Source: Eopsaltria australis
Taxonomy: Eukaryota; Chordata; Aves; Passeriformes; Petroicidae
Direction: 5' to 3'
NCBI GenBank assembly: GCA_034509425.1
Contig: JAVTVJ010000292.1
Location: 558,001 to 622,000 of the forward strand
DNA length: 64,000 nt
Both the position numbers and the translations under genes were made by a program. The notes below the pieces were generated by a model. It made no database searches. It had not been told where the DNA came from and was given only the letters and a program-made list of their open reading frames with translations. This document shows, one piece after another, positions 25,027 to 37,290 of the stretch (the stretch's first letter is position 1; each line of letters begins with the position of its first letter).

Positions 25027-28000
25027 GTTAGAGGAGATGTTTCCTCCTCTCATGGACAACTCTTCCAGACAAATCTTTGGCCTTTCCACATGAGATCACA
25101 CACAGGCAGCTGGGAGGGCGTTGGAGTGATGCTCATTCTTAACATAAGGTTCCCCCAGGCTGAGCTGGAATATCACACGCTTAATTCTTGGCATAACTTG
25201 ATCCATTTGGTCTTGGGATGACTGGAGGAGTGTCTGGTCTCGCTCCTTCCTTGATAAAAGGAGGCTCATAATTAGCCATACTCCTGTTTGTCAGGGTGCC
25301 AAAGGCTAATGCAGGCAAAATCTCTCATCTCTGGCTGTGATTTCCCAAATCTGGGACGTGCAGGAGCTGTGGCAGTGCATGGAGCAGGGAGGGGTGTGAG
25401 AGGTGGTTCAAGCCCATGTCCTGCACTGGGATTTCATGCGTGTGCCTGTGCTGTGTGCAGGAACAGCTGCTCCGGGCCGACTCTGCCTGGAGTGCTGCTC
25501 CACAGGAATGCAGCATCTGGGAAGGAGTGTCCAGGCAGCTCCAGGCACTGCCTCCCTTCTCTGGGCAGCTTCTATGAGGGCAACATGGTGCAGAGCTGCC
25601 CATGGGATCAGGACCAGCAGTGGGTCTAAACACACCAAAGCCCCCTGGCCACCCAGAGACCCCACCCCAGGAGATCACTTGGATTAATGTCAAAGGACAG
25701 AGAAGTAAGAAGAGAGCAGGAGACTTCGGGAGGGTGTTGGAAGTTGCTCTCAAAGTCAAGGGAGCTGCATCTGACTGGTGCTGGATCCAGGATTTGAGCA
25801 GGGCAGAAGACAAGTGAGGTGGTTTAGAGTCACTCCATCCCTTCCTTACTTGAGCAGCTCTGCCACTGCCACTTGCTCCCCCAGCACCACCATCCCAGGG
25901 CCTGTCCCCTGCCCAGGGGCTCCTGCACTGTGCAGTGCTCAGGCTGGAGAGCAGCTCCCAGCTCTCCCCATCCCACCCTGCACCTGAGGACTGCCCATAT
26001 CCATCATCCTGTGGCTGCTGGTACCCAGCACATGCCTCTGCTCCCGGGCAGCAGCTGCCAAACCCATTTGCTCAGCAGGTGTGTTCTTGCATTCACTGGG
26101 AGAATAAGCTTTTTTGGAAGAGAGGAGGGACAGAACAGAAGAAAAACTGGAGGAAGGGCAGAAGGAAATAAAAGGAAGTAGAAGAGAGAAGGAAAAAGCA
26201 GCAAATGATTGGAAGAATTAGAGATGGAGTGTGGAAAGGACTGTGTGTCCCCCGTTGCTTTGAGCACTCAGCAGATCCTGTGGTGTGTGTGCTTGATTAC
26301 TGACAGAGTTCTCCCTTCTGTCGGCTTGTTTCCTAATTGCTGGTCTTGTAAACTGCTTGATTTATGGCTCTGTTCATCAGTTCTGGCCCTCGGGTATAAC
26401 ATGCTTTTCCTTCCAGGCTGGGAAGTGAATAACGAATTAACAGCCTGCCTTAGGTTCAATGAGAAGCTGAGCATTCAGGGATCTTTATTGGGCTGCACGT
26501 GCCAAATGGAACTGCTTCATTTTTACTTCTCATTCACAGAGGGCATTCAGCGAGTCCTTCCCCAGGGCAGCAGCGGCGTTGTGGCTGCGTGGTGCCTTTG
26601 AAGTGTCCCACAAGAGAAGCCACCAAGGAACGGCTTTGCTGTTGGTTTGCACAGAGAGCTCAATCTGCTCCCTCACAGCTTGCTCTGAAGCTGGCATTGT
26701 GTGCCAGACCCGTCTGTCTCGCACAAACTTCCCTTCACAACAGCCCAGGGATGAAGATGAAGATGACGTCAGAGAACAAATGCACCTGCTGAGGCAGAGG
26801 TGTGCTCATGCTGTGCCAGCAGCCAGCCCTGGCTGTCACCCCTGTGCTCACCCCTGAGAAGGGGTTTTTCCTACACCCTGGAGTACACTACAGTCAGTGT
26901 AGGTTGTCTTCACTGAGTGACCCCAATAGCTCTGCTCCCACAGCCCTCCAGGGCAGTCCAGTGCCTTCCACACAGCTCTGATACTCGTGCCTCCATGGTC
27001 ACTCCACCAGGTACCAGGTTTATGGAGCAGCCAGGCCTTGCAATGATAAGCCCAGGGTGGGAGGTCCCTTGGGCTCAGGGCCTGGCTGTTCTCCTTGCCC
27101 AGTTCACAGGACTGTGGTCAGGAAGTCACTTCATGTCCCCCCAGGAGCTGTGCACCCCCCAGACACGCCGTGGGGGACATGTGAGAAAGAAATGCCTGTA
27201 AAACAACACCTTTGTGGAGGAAGAAAACTCGTGTAAAGAACAGAGGAGCTGCTGCAGCACTGCAGGGCTCTTCTGTGAGCACAATGCTCCACAAGTGTGA
27301 GCTCAGGGCCTCCAGCAGGTCTCCAGCAGATAAAGTTTAAGCTGACAGGTCCCCTCAGGACTTGGCAGCTCTACTCTCCCACCCTCAACAGCCTCTCAGG
27401 ATGCTGCTGCTGCCTCTGAGCAGCTTCGTGGCCGTGGCAGGTAAATCTGATGTGCCTGGAAGGGTGAGCTCAGGAAAATGAGCAGGCTCTGTAGGGTTCA
27501 CCTCGGCATCATTAGGCTGCGAGTGAAGGACAGAGCCTGCAGAGTCAAGTGCAGCATTAATGAGAGGCTGCAGCACCTCAGGGGCTGTAAAAATCCTGTT
27601 AGAGGGAGAGTTTTAACACACCTGCTTAGCCCTGATCCAGCCCTCACTTGTCTGTGGGAGCTGAGCTGGATGGAGTGCTCTCTTCCAAGAATCCTACAGC
27701 AGGGAGAGCTTCTGGTGTCTGGCATTGCTCTTGGGGCACATAGAATAATAAATAAACTGCAAGGTATAGTGTTTCTTTCCTTATGGCATTAGCAGCACAC
27801 CTTGATTAGATGGTTGTGGCCATCCTGTGTGCTCTGCTCTTTCTCTGCCTTCCCCTGATGGGTCTGCAGGTGCAGATACCTGGGGAGCTTCTGAGGAGCA
27901 CCACGACCATCTGCTATCATCATCTTTGACTTCTCAAAAGGCTCAAGAACCCTGTCCAGCCCCCGGGGAAAGCTGAGTCCCTGTGTCCTTATGCCATATC

Positions 28001-31000
28001 CATCAGGATCCCTCTGTTTTTATTTAAAGTCCAGGATCTCTCATGGACCCAGCTGCTTCCTTCCAACAATCCCAGCAGGCTGTAACAGGACAGCAGATGC
28101 TGGAGAGCAGAGCAGGAGCAGACACACCAATGTTCTTCATGGGACACGAGCACCCACCTCCCATGGCTGTAGGCATGTGGTTCCTTGTGCCACAGAGTCC
28201 AGGATCCAGGAGCACGAGGACAGAAGATCAAAAGAGCTTGCATTTCACATATGCCACCACCAAGAATATTTACTACTAATCACTAAACTAGTCTGAATAC
28301 ATACCCAAGGTGCTATCACTTCCTGATAAAAAACTTGAGCTGTGTTTGGTTCAGCGTGTGAGTGTGCTCACACCCTGCAGAATCCGTGCCACACTTCCCA
28401 AATTGTGCAGCAGGCAGGATGGCTCAGGAGCAGGAAAGGCAGGGGGCCCCAGGTCCTGCCTGAACAGCCTGCCGAGGTTGAAGGAGCAATAGTCCAGGAT
28501 CCATGCTGAGGGTGGGTGCCTGCATCCTTCCCCTCCTTTCATGCACAGGCTGGAGTAGTTTCTAAGCCTGAGTCCAAGCCCTCTCCTCTCTGGGTGCTGC
28601 TGTGACAGCACAGCACAGGCAGCCTCTCCTCCAACCTGTTCCTCCTGCTCACACTGCACAGGAGGCTGGAAATGTGATCAGAGATGCTTCTCTTTATACT
28701 TGATATTTACACGGTGAGATCCTCCCTCCTCACCTCTGACCTGTTCCTGCCTGGCTGCCAGTGTGGATCTGAGCAGCACAGTGTTTAATCGCCTTCTGGA
28801 CGATTGAGCAGGAGCTGTTCCCAAGCTCTCCCTCCCCTGCCCGTGAGCAGGAATCACCTCGGGCTGGCTGTGCCAGTGTGTGCAGAGTGCAGTTCCCGTT
28901 GCCTGGATGCAGGTTAAAAAAAAGCCTGCTGGTAGGAAGGGGATCTCTTACAGCTGAAGGTGTGATAGATGAGCATCTGTTCCATCCCCAGAACGTGATT
29001 TTTTGAAGTTCCTGTATTTCAGCAAAAGGTCACAGCCCCTGTGCTGTCAGGGCTGCTCCTGCAGCTCGGGGAAGTGGCTCTGTTGGTGTGTGTGTTCTGT
29101 GCAGGGCAGAGTCACACAGGGCTGTGTGAGGGCCCTGCTGACAACGCTGTTCTTGTGCCGAGGCCGGTGTCAGGATGTGACCTCCCTTGCAGGCAGGAGC
29201 TGGCTCTGCACTGCCTGCCCTGGATCACAGCAGAGGCTCCAGGACACTCCCCCCCCAGCAGGCACCTGTGCCCATCCAGCCCAGGGAGCTGCAGCAAAGG
29301 ATGGAGTTGGGGGGTGTAGGAGGGAGCCCTGGATTTGAAGCTCAGGAAAGATGATTCTCAGGTCAGGAGCACAACCAGGACTGTGCCCTTGGCAGAAGAA
29401 GCTTCTGGACCAGCTGGGTGAGAAGGCTTTTCCTGGCTGAGTGCTCTAAGAAATGTTTGGTGTTGGAGCTGTGGGGCTCATCTCACCAGGCCTGTGTCCT
29501 CCTGCACAGAGCATTCTGATGGCTCTCACTCACCAAAGACCTTGGCCAGATGTCATTCCCCAATCCTGAGCTTCGTGGTGACTGAATTCAGCCTTGAGAG
29601 CTCTCTGGGTGAGGGAAATGGGGATTGTCACCGCCTTCCTTAACAAGCTGCAGTCTCTGGAGACTTTATCGGTCCAGAATCCCTGTGTTCTGTGACTCCA
29701 TTGTGGTGTCTGGCACACCCAGGCTGCCCTGAAGAGCAAAAAGTGAATCCGTCTAAAAATGGCGTTGGCAAAGGGATGTGTGACATAGGTCTGGATTGGG
29801 AGGGCTCCTGAGGAACAAGCTGGGCTGGGGTCTTTAAAAACTTCAGGAAACTATGGATGTGAAATGTGGGACACCAGTAGTATTATGGTAATTCCTCATG
29901 TGCATTCCCAATCCATCCATCCCTCCCACGGAGGGACAAGGAGGCAGAAGGGAAGTGCTCATGCACATGTAGGGTATGGGAAAAGCCAGCTCATGTTGGC
30001 TGAGCCGCCTTAGGGAGCAGCGAGAGGCCACCCTGGCTGGCAGATGGCACAAGGGTGGTCCTCGGGAGTGGGCAGTGACAGAGCTGGCACAGCTGCAGCT
30101 GGGCTCTGATTTTCCTGCTCGTGTGCCCACGGTGTGCTCTTCCCTTGGCAGCACTTGGAGCCTCCATCCCTCCTCCCTACGCAGAGGATTGCTTGCAAGC
30201 TAGAGGGAGAATCTGGTGGCAGGCCCCACAAATGTTTGGGTGCTTTCCAGATCTCTCCCACTCTCTGTAGCAGCTCTCAACTTGCTTAGAGTCAAGGACA
30301 CAGATTAACTCTCAGTCTGCCTTTCTCTTCCCCACACCACCTATCAGCTCCAGCTCTGCACCCAGACAAGGATGGGCTTTGTCAGGATACCTGCCAGGTG
30401 ACAGGAGACTTCTGATTGATCCATTTTGAGTTCCCTGGAGCCAAGCTGGGGATGCTGCACTGCTGAGTTTGCGCTGGGTGTTGCCCCTCCAGGTCCTTGG
30501 ATATCGTCACACAATCAAAATCAATCCAACTTCTGTGCTCACAGAGAGCTGGTCAGACTGGTAAGGTGTGGCTGACCCTCAGCTCAGGCAGGCTTCTCCT
30601 TTTAGATCCAAGACTTGGTCCCAAAATCCAACCAACTCAGCTCTGGTTCTGTGCTCTGCTTGGAAGCAAAAGCAAAAGTTGTAGCCTGAGTTCCTGGGTT
30701 GGCCAGAGCTGTGCTGCCCCCGGGGCTGGCTGGAGCCGTATCACCTCTCCTTCCCGGCAAGCTTGGGCTGCACGGGGACAGGGCAGGGGTGCTCTGGGAT
30801 GATCCCCTCTCTGCTGACCACCCAGCAGGTCCCCAGCAAGGCACAGCCCCTTTCCCACTGGCATTGCTGTGTGGGGATGAAAAGTTCTGGCAAGGCAGGA
30901 GCAGGGAAAGGGAGGTGACCTTCCTCTCTGGTTGCTTTGTTTGTTGTTTAGGGATCCGGTGGAATAAAAATTTTGCCGGCTCCATTAAGGAAGCCATTGT

Positions 31001-31769
31001 TTAGTTGAGGATTTATTTGTTCTTTGGGAAGAGGATCGTGTTTGCCTTTGGGGGAGACATTGAGCAATGTCAGTTCCTTTTAATTAGTTGTTGTTTCTTT
31101 ACCTTGGCTTGGTTTAGCCAGAGAAGAAGGTTCTGAAAGGAGAATTAAAAAAAAAAACAGGGAGAGGAAACAGAAGCACAAACCAAAGCTCAGATGTGGA
31201 GCTGGGATTTGGGATCTGTGCTTCCAGCTTGTCCCTGCTATGCACACACTTGGCAAGAAAAGCTTTTACCACCGAGGCTGAGGGTGTGCCTCCTTGCTCT
31301 CCCGCTATTCCTGGCCTCTCCATCCACTCCAGGGATGAATGAGGGAAGCCTGTGGATGTCTGCAGTGGGATTCGCAGCCGTATGGAGATGAGCTGAACGT
31401 ACAATAGCCTGGTTCCCAGGAGAAGGGGCCTGCACCAGCAGCCGCTTGGCCCAGATGTCTGGGAGGGCTGTACCTCTGTCCCTTTCATTACGGCACCTGG
31501 TCATCTTATTTCAGTCCTTCTGCCCTCGAGGCTGAGTGGAAAGATTTGGGGATCAGGCCAGGCTGCTGAGCAGAGGGATGTGTCACCAGTTTTGAGGGTG
31601 TTTAGGTACCTGTTTGTCCGACTTTAGTGATAATGAGGCATTAAACGGGACAGAGAATCTTGCCCTCCCCTCCTTTCACATCCACCCCCTTTTCTATCCA
31701 TTTTCCTCTCTCACGGCCTCATGGAGAGGGAGCAGGGGGAGGATTCCCCTCTGTCCTCCCTCCCGTGGC
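25027..31769. other. Single-copy non-coding stretch
   Basis: No gene is recognised in this 6.7 kb. A purine-rich tract (mostly A and G on the + strand) lies at about 26100-26205. A short acidic frame at about 26745-26800 (DEDEDD followed by VREQ) is not bounded by good splice sites. An AT-rich patch with TTAATTAGTTG lies near 31078-31090. Everything else looks like ordinary intergenic or intronic DNA. Confidence 0.5.
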
Positions 31770-32120
31770 TCCAGGTTGCAGCTGCTCGAGGCCGGGGCCC
31801 TTTGAGCCCTGTCTGAGCCTCCTCCCCACGTCCTGCCCTGAGCTGCGAGCTGCTGACAGCCGGGGAGCAGGGACAGGCAGCTGGCCCAGGCAGGTCAGGG
31901 GAGGGTTTGCTTTTGTGCAGGCCAGAAGGAAAGGAGCCCTCGTGGCACAAAGAGAGTTAAAAACGTGTCCGTGAAAGCCCTGGGGCGGCCCGAGCTCGCA
32001 AACCCCCGTTCGCAGGCTGGTGCTTTGCTGGCAGCCCCCGGAGCAGGGCTGGGTGCCTTCTGTCTCCTCTATTCTTCCCAGGGCACCTCCCCGCTGTGCG
32101 GGGCTGAGTGAGCCGGGGGT
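31770..32120. other. Weak CpG-enriched patch
   Basis: CpG dinucleotides are noticeably more frequent here than in the flanks, for example about eleven in 31960-32120 (GGGGCGGCCCGAGCTCGC and neighbours). The density is lower than in the clusters at 44.9 and 48.2 kb and probably borderline for a CpG island. No TATA element or clear first exon was found. Confidence 0.4.
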
Positions 32121-32199
32121 CACTCCCACTCCAATCCTTCCCTTTCCAGCTCCTTAAACAACGGAGGTGTTGAGGGAATTTATACCTCTGCCTGGTAAC

Positions 32200-32450
32200 A
32201 AGGCAGATCAGCGAGACGCTGTCACGGTTTTGTGAGGGCTCCATAGATTTTTATTGCTTTTCAGTCCTTGGGTTCCCAACCTTCCTTTGGCTTGTAAATT
32301 GCCCACAAAATGCAGACACAGCTCCTATTCTGTGAGTCCCTTTGATGATTTTATTTATATCTCTGGCTTTGTCTTGTCTTTTATTACAGGGAGACTGCAA
32401 TTAATTATTATCCCATCAGCTTCTATTTAGACTGACAGTACAATGCAGTG
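32200..32450. promoter_or_regulatory. Candidate conserved non-coding element
   Basis: This is an AT-rich block with TTTTATTTATATCTCTGG and CTGCAATTAATTATTATCCC homeodomain-type words, next to the CpG-enriched patch. The composition is typical of vertebrate developmental enhancers. There is no direct proof of constraint. Confidence 0.3.
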
Positions 32451-32599
32451 CACAGTGTCCAACCTTGCCCTGCCCCTGTGTGCACGAGCAGGACACTATT
32501 CTGGGGAGAAACAAAGGCCTGGCAGCTTCAGAAAGGGACGTGCTGCTAAAGGGCAGCTGAGAGGCTTCAATAGCACCAGCAGGGTACAGTTGTGACAGA

Positions 32600-32760
32600 G
32601 CTAAAGTGACCAGACATCCCAGTTTAGTTGGGATGCTCCCGATTTTATCTTCTCATCGGTAGCGGATTTTAGGCTTTTGCTCTTTGGGCGTGTTTGAGCA
32701 GAGACAGGGCTCCTTGTGTCTTTTTTTCCCCATGTCTCTGATTGACCAGATCTTTTCTTT
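32600..32760 (+). repeat. Possible ancient DNA-transposon-like fragment
   Basis: The words GTGACCAGACATCCCAGTTT and TGGGATGCTCCCGATTTTAT resemble the end of an old amniote repeat, rich in TCCCGATTTT and GTGACCAGA, that I know from reptile genomes. A small inverted repeat (ATCCCA at 32616-32621, TGGGAT at 32629-32634) lies inside. The limits and family are uncertain. It may be unrelated. Confidence 0.25.
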
Positions 32761-33663
32761 TATTCATGAAATAGAAATTGCACCTGAAAGATCTGTAAGC
32801 CAGTCCCTGCCTCATTGGGGAGACAGGAGGTGCACACACCAAGAGAGATGAGCAGCAGGTTGGAGCAATCATTGATCCAGGGAACATTTGCCTGGGGAGC
32901 AGACAGAGGGAACTGGGCATGCTTGGGCAAGAGAGCTCCTGGTAATGCTGCTCTGGCAAAGAGGAAGGGATGGGTCTGTGCCGGGAGGGCAAGAATGGAC
33001 TTAACAACAAGGGATATTCAGCGTAGGTGCTGGGAAAGTGGTTAGAATAGTAATGATGTGAGCAGATCTCCTGGGCTGGAGAGGCACAGTCCCCAGGGCT
33101 GGAGCTTCTTAGGAGCAGTTTGGATACATTTCTGGCCTGTTCTATGTGTATATGTCAGAAAGAAGTGATGCCAGGCACAACCCTGAAATAATAATGACTG
33201 AAGACCTCCAGAACAAGCGTCTGTTAGACAGGGAAATGTCTGATGGCAATTTCAGGGCTCATTTCCTATCCACTCTTTGGTTTTGTTCAGGGAATATCAG
33301 TTTTCCTCACTGGCCATCCTGTCACTAGAAAACCAGTGAAGCTGTTTTCATTCTTCCCCTTTATCTTCACATCTTGTGGGAAGGTTTGTTTGCCCTGCTA
33401 GGATGGCATGGTGCTGATGCTGAGCAGTGCTGGTGATGAGATAAAGGTGTTTTGACAAGATCCAGGTGAGTGGAAGCTGCTGTTAAAGCAAATGTTTGTT
33501 CACTCCACTCCTGCTTTTTTCTCTGGTAGTTTGATGTGTTCATTTGCACCTGATCTTGGCAGCCTTGGCAGTGCAGCTCTCGCTGTGATGCCCCCAGACC
33601 AGCTCATGACAATGGAGCAGAGTCTCTGGGCCAGTGTCCTTGTGCAAATTCCCTGTAGTTCTT
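32761..33663. other. Non-coding stretch, no feature
   Basis: No gene or recognised repeat was found. Confidence 0.5.
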
Positions 33664-33792
33664 CACTGGGATTAGCTCAGTTGGTCAGAACATGATGCCA
33701 ATAATGCCAGGCTTATGGGCTTGACCCATGTATTGATCATTTCCTTAAGATCCTTGTGGGTGCCTTCCAGCTCAGAATGTTCTGTGATTCTG
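33664..33792 (+). mobile_element. TguSINE1-like tRNA-Ile-derived SINE with CR1-type tail
   Basis: The head (33666 to about 33740) aligns with tRNA-Ile: GGATTAGCTCAGTTGGTCAG, then CCAATAATGCCAGGC covering the AAT anticodon arm, then a decayed T-arm, GGGCTTGACCC. An RNA polymerase III A box is recognisable at 33673-33684. The B box around 33718-33727 is mutated (GGCTTGACCC against GGTTCRANNCC). The tail, GATCCTTGTGGGTGCCTTCC followed by AGCTCAGAATGTTCTGTGAT, matches the 3' end of the CR1 copy at 22.7 kb, as expected of a SINE mobilised by that CR1. This is the structure of TguSINE1, known from passerines. The point mutations mean that this copy is not a functional tRNA gene. Confidence 0.82.
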
Positions 33793-35712
33793 AATTCTAC
33801 ACCAGCTCCCCTCCGGAGCAGAGTCCACCCCGTGCTTCAGAGGAAGCTGGAACATTGGGCTACCATGCCCTAAATTCTGAGGTGTTCCTCACTCCTGCCC
33901 TCCCCAAATAACATGTGCTCACTGGCCCGTGTGGCTGCCAGCCATTGCCTGCCAAGTTTTCCAGTCCAAGGGAATGTGGCTGTGGGGCTCCGTGGGGAAG
34001 GAAGGGCACGTCTGGGCAGGGAGGCTGAGCAGACTGAGCTGGCTCTGCCCCTGCCACAGCCGGGCTGGGAGAGATGGGAATGGCAGGGCTGAGCTGGCTG
34101 TAGGAAACAGGCTCAGGTTTAGGAGGCTCTTGGTTCACCGTGCTCAATTCACCTTCCTGAGAGAGCAGGTTGGGTGCAGTCCTGCTCAGGTGGGAGCTGG
34201 GGTGGCCTGGATCCCTGCCTTGTGGGAGAACTGAGCTCAGCTCTGCATTCCTTCAGGTCTCACCTGTGCTTGGAGGATGAAGGTAAAGGCAAGAGCAGCA
34301 GCTCCGTGGCTGATTCCACATCTCCCACTTGAATACCTCGATTGGAAGTGAGCTCTTCCACCTCCATCCCAGCTGCATTTCTGCTGGATCTGTGATTGCT
34401 GGGATGAAATTGCAACTGAATTCTGCCAGCTTTGAAGCCTGAACTAGGAGGGGTGGTCTTTACATCAGACATGTAATTACCTGTCTACAAAATTATGAAC
34501 GTGTACAAGGGAAAAAAGGGAGAAGCAAGATCTCTGTCAAACGGCAGAAAGGCTGTCATTTTCTCTGTTATTTTTTGGGTTGATTTCCTCCATTCACAGC
34601 AGTGTTTAATCCAGCTGGGAACCTGCTCCAGAGATCATTCTGCCTGATAAGCTCCCTTGTCAGTGCTGTCCCTGAGATCTGTAAGGACACAGGACTTGAT
34701 GTTTGAAAAGCCTGGAAAAATTCTCCAATCTGCAGCACCTTAGAAGCAGGAAAAATCTGTTTTCCTGTGTAAGAAGAACATCCTTTTATGGTGGCTGAAC
34801 ACTGGCTGGCAATCAGGATGGCAGTGCTGTTTGTTAAATGCAAGGGACTGAAATACTTCATTTTGGGACTAATTACACAGTGTGTGGTTGCTTCAGAGAT
34901 CTCATGTAATTAAGGAGAAGGTTCCTGCAGCACTGCCATGACATTGATGGTGCTCATAGAGAAGAGACTCAGACTTCCTGGCAGGGCACAGATTATGTGC
35001 TAATTGAGGGGTTGCTTGGAGTGCCATGTGTGTCCTGTGCTCTCTTTCCCAGAGAGATCCTTGGATTTCACCAAGGTCCCAGGTTATCAAAGCCTCTCAT
35101 AATTTTAAATATGTGCTTAAAACCTTTTGAAGTCAATGGTGCTCAAGGACCAGCCTCAGTTGCACTGAATTTTGCTGGTTGGTCAGGGATGAATCCTCAC
35201 TGGTGCCTGTTCTTCCTCAAGGACACAACTCCTCCCTTGATCCAACACAGCAGGCTGGAAATGCCTCAGTGACTGTCACACTTCACTTTATTTCTCTTTA
35301 AATGCTGAAGAGCTTGAAAAGGTTTTTCTTTTCCCCAAGAAACTAAATGAGAGTTTATGTGGGAGGAAAAAAAAATATCATCTGTGGCTATATTATTTTA
35401 CTGTGCCAACCACAGGGGAGGCTTGACAGAGGATTATACAGTGAAAAAGGCCCAGTTTTCCAATGCTTTAATGACTGGACCTTTGTTTTACCTCTCAACT
35501 GTGACCATTTCAAAACTACTTGACTGACTTTGCCCTCAGCACAATGTTGAATGTGGCTTCATTGTCTTGGAGAACAGGGTTGAATTTAAAATGGTGCTAA
35601 CACAGATTACCCCATAGGTGCATGTGGAGTGGGCCTTGGTGAGCATCCTTTGATATCAAAATGCTTCTCTAGACAAAATTTAATTTACCAGTGTTATGTG
35701 GTTAGGTTCCCA
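33793..35712. other. Non-coding stretch, no feature
   Basis: No gene is recognised. The AT-rich stretch at about 35280-35400 includes an A-run (AGGAAAAAAAAATATC). Short chance frames occur on both strands. Confidence 0.5.
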
Positions 35713-36013
35713 AGAATCCCAGGATGGTTTGGCTTGGAAAGGACCTTAAAGCTCATCCCATTCCACCTCCTGCCATGGGCAGGGACACTTTCCACTAGCC
35801 CGGGTTACTCCAAGCCCCATCCAGCCTGGCCTTGGGCACTGCCAGGGATCCAGGGGCAGCCACAGCTGCTCTGGGCACCCTGTGCCAGGGCCTCCCCACC
35901 CTCACAGGGAACAATTCCTGCCCAGTATCCAGTCTAACCCTGCCCTCTGGCAGTTCAAAACCACTGCCCCTTGCCCTGTCACTACCTGCCCATATAAAAA
36001 GTCTCTCCCCCTC
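35713..36013 (-). mobile_element. CR1 LINE 3' end
   Basis: A long (~300 bp) CR1 3' end lies antisense. On the + strand it starts AGAATCCCAGGATGGTTTGG and runs through GGACCTTAAAGCTCATCCCA, CAAGCCCCATCCAGCCTGGC, the CAGGGGCAGCCACAGCTGCT block and CTCTGGGCACCCTGTGCCAG, then GTCCAGTCTAACCCTGCC-like sequence and CCTTGCCCTGTCACTACCTG, and ends in CATATAAAAAGTCTCTCCC. The upstream part overlaps the end of ORF2. It is 5'-truncated. Confidence 0.93.
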
Positions 36014-36779
36014 CTCTCACGTCTTTAAATCCTGTGTGAAGAATCTCAACTGAATGTTCAGCCAACAGCAAAATGAAAGAAAAGTCTCTGCTTTGACTGA
36101 AAGAGATGGAAGCTGATTTAGACATCTTTGCCCAGGGGACTCTGGGAGATACCTGAGTTACTCTGTCCTCTGGAGAGTTCAGGGTTTAAGCAAGGGGAAG
36201 CCAGCTCTGGGAGGAAGGTGCTGGGCCTAAAGGTGGCACAAGAGGACAGGAGCAGAGCTGGAATTGCACCCCAGGCCCCAGTGAGTGCCTGTGTGCTGTG
36301 CCAGCAGCAATCCCTGCAGGCTGGGGCTGCTCCCTGGGGCCTGGCAGCTGCATTCAGCTGGGGCCAAACCCTTTGGGGAAGGACATTATTGCCCACCACG
36401 GTGGGGAAAGGAACTGTAAGAAACAGATAGTTTAGCCATGCAATAGCTTTTCTGGTTTTTTGGGGGGTGGGCTTTAGTGGTTTTATTAGAAGGCAATGGT
36501 GAGTCTGTGGTTGGAAGCACCAGGGTGGACCTGCTCCTCTCTCTCTTGCCCAAAGTGCTTAATCAGGGTCTGTAGAAAATCAGAGCAGATAAATCCTGTT
36601 TTTAGTGTCTCATGCCAGGCTTAATTCCTCGTGCTGTGTCTCTCTCTGAATCCTTGACTGTGGCTGCCCTCTCTGCAGTGATGGTTCTTTCATGCCTTCA
36701 CTTGTTCCTGCACCCTCTGGCTCACTTTTAGTCCAGCCCATTCCCAAAACAACCCCAAAATGCCTGTGCTCTGTCCCAA
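36014..36779. other. Non-coding stretch, no feature
   Basis: No gene or repeat is recognised. Confidence 0.5.
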
Positions 36780-37290
36780 CAGAAATAATAACAGGAGGCA
36801 GAGATTCCAGAGGAATGTTGTTCTTCTAAAATGTTCATTTACAGCAAATGTTCATTTTAGGACAAATAAATTTACTGTAATAGGAGTGAGTCAGCATGGA
36901 TATATTGCAGGTAAATCATGTCACACTAATTTGATCACTTATGCTAATGAAATAACTATCAGGCTAGATAGTATAAATCTATCTGGTTGTCCATGAAGCT
37001 TTAAGAAAATATTGCCTGATGGATTATGGTCCAAACTCCCTAAATGGAGGTTAAAACAGTCTATTATTGAAAAGGATAAAATACTGGGAAGAAGGCTCAG
37101 AGCTCAGGGTGAGTGTCAGTGAAGAGGGGGCTGAGCAGCAGATCCTCTGCTGGGGCTCTTTAATATTTTTATTAAAGATTTACGGGACACAGCAGTGTGC
37201 AGGGTCATTAAATTTGCAGTTATACAGAGCTAAAGGGATCAGGCAAGACTTACTGGTCTTTCTTTGCAGAGAAATTACTTTCTGGCAATA
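36780..37290 (+). mobile_element. Ancient CR1/L3-like ORF2 reverse-transcriptase fossil
   Basis: This is a decayed internal fragment of a CR1-group LINE. At 36891-36957 the frame reads SQHGYIAGKSCHTNLITYAN, the conserved CR1 reverse-transcriptase segment (SQHGF..GKSC.TNLI type). About 190 bases later, GGCTCTTTAATATTTTTATT reads in another frame as LFNIFIKDLRDT, the (L/F)NIFINDL region, followed by the KFA start of the catalytic Phe-Ala-Asp-Asp box. That box is broken by a small deletion (AAATTTGCAGTTATACAG). Frameshifts and stops show it has long been dead. It is AT-rich, unlike the young CR1 tails, and likely predates the bird radiation. Confidence 0.78.

Noticed and set aside
26745..26815. 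Acidic peptide (DEDEDD) exon candidate
   Set aside because: Neither border is a convincing splice site; the GAAGATGAAGATGA run is a short simple repeat.
33666..33740. Functional tRNA-Ile gene
   Set aside because: Several stem positions and the B box are mutated, and it is fused directly to a CR1 tail, so it is a SINE head.
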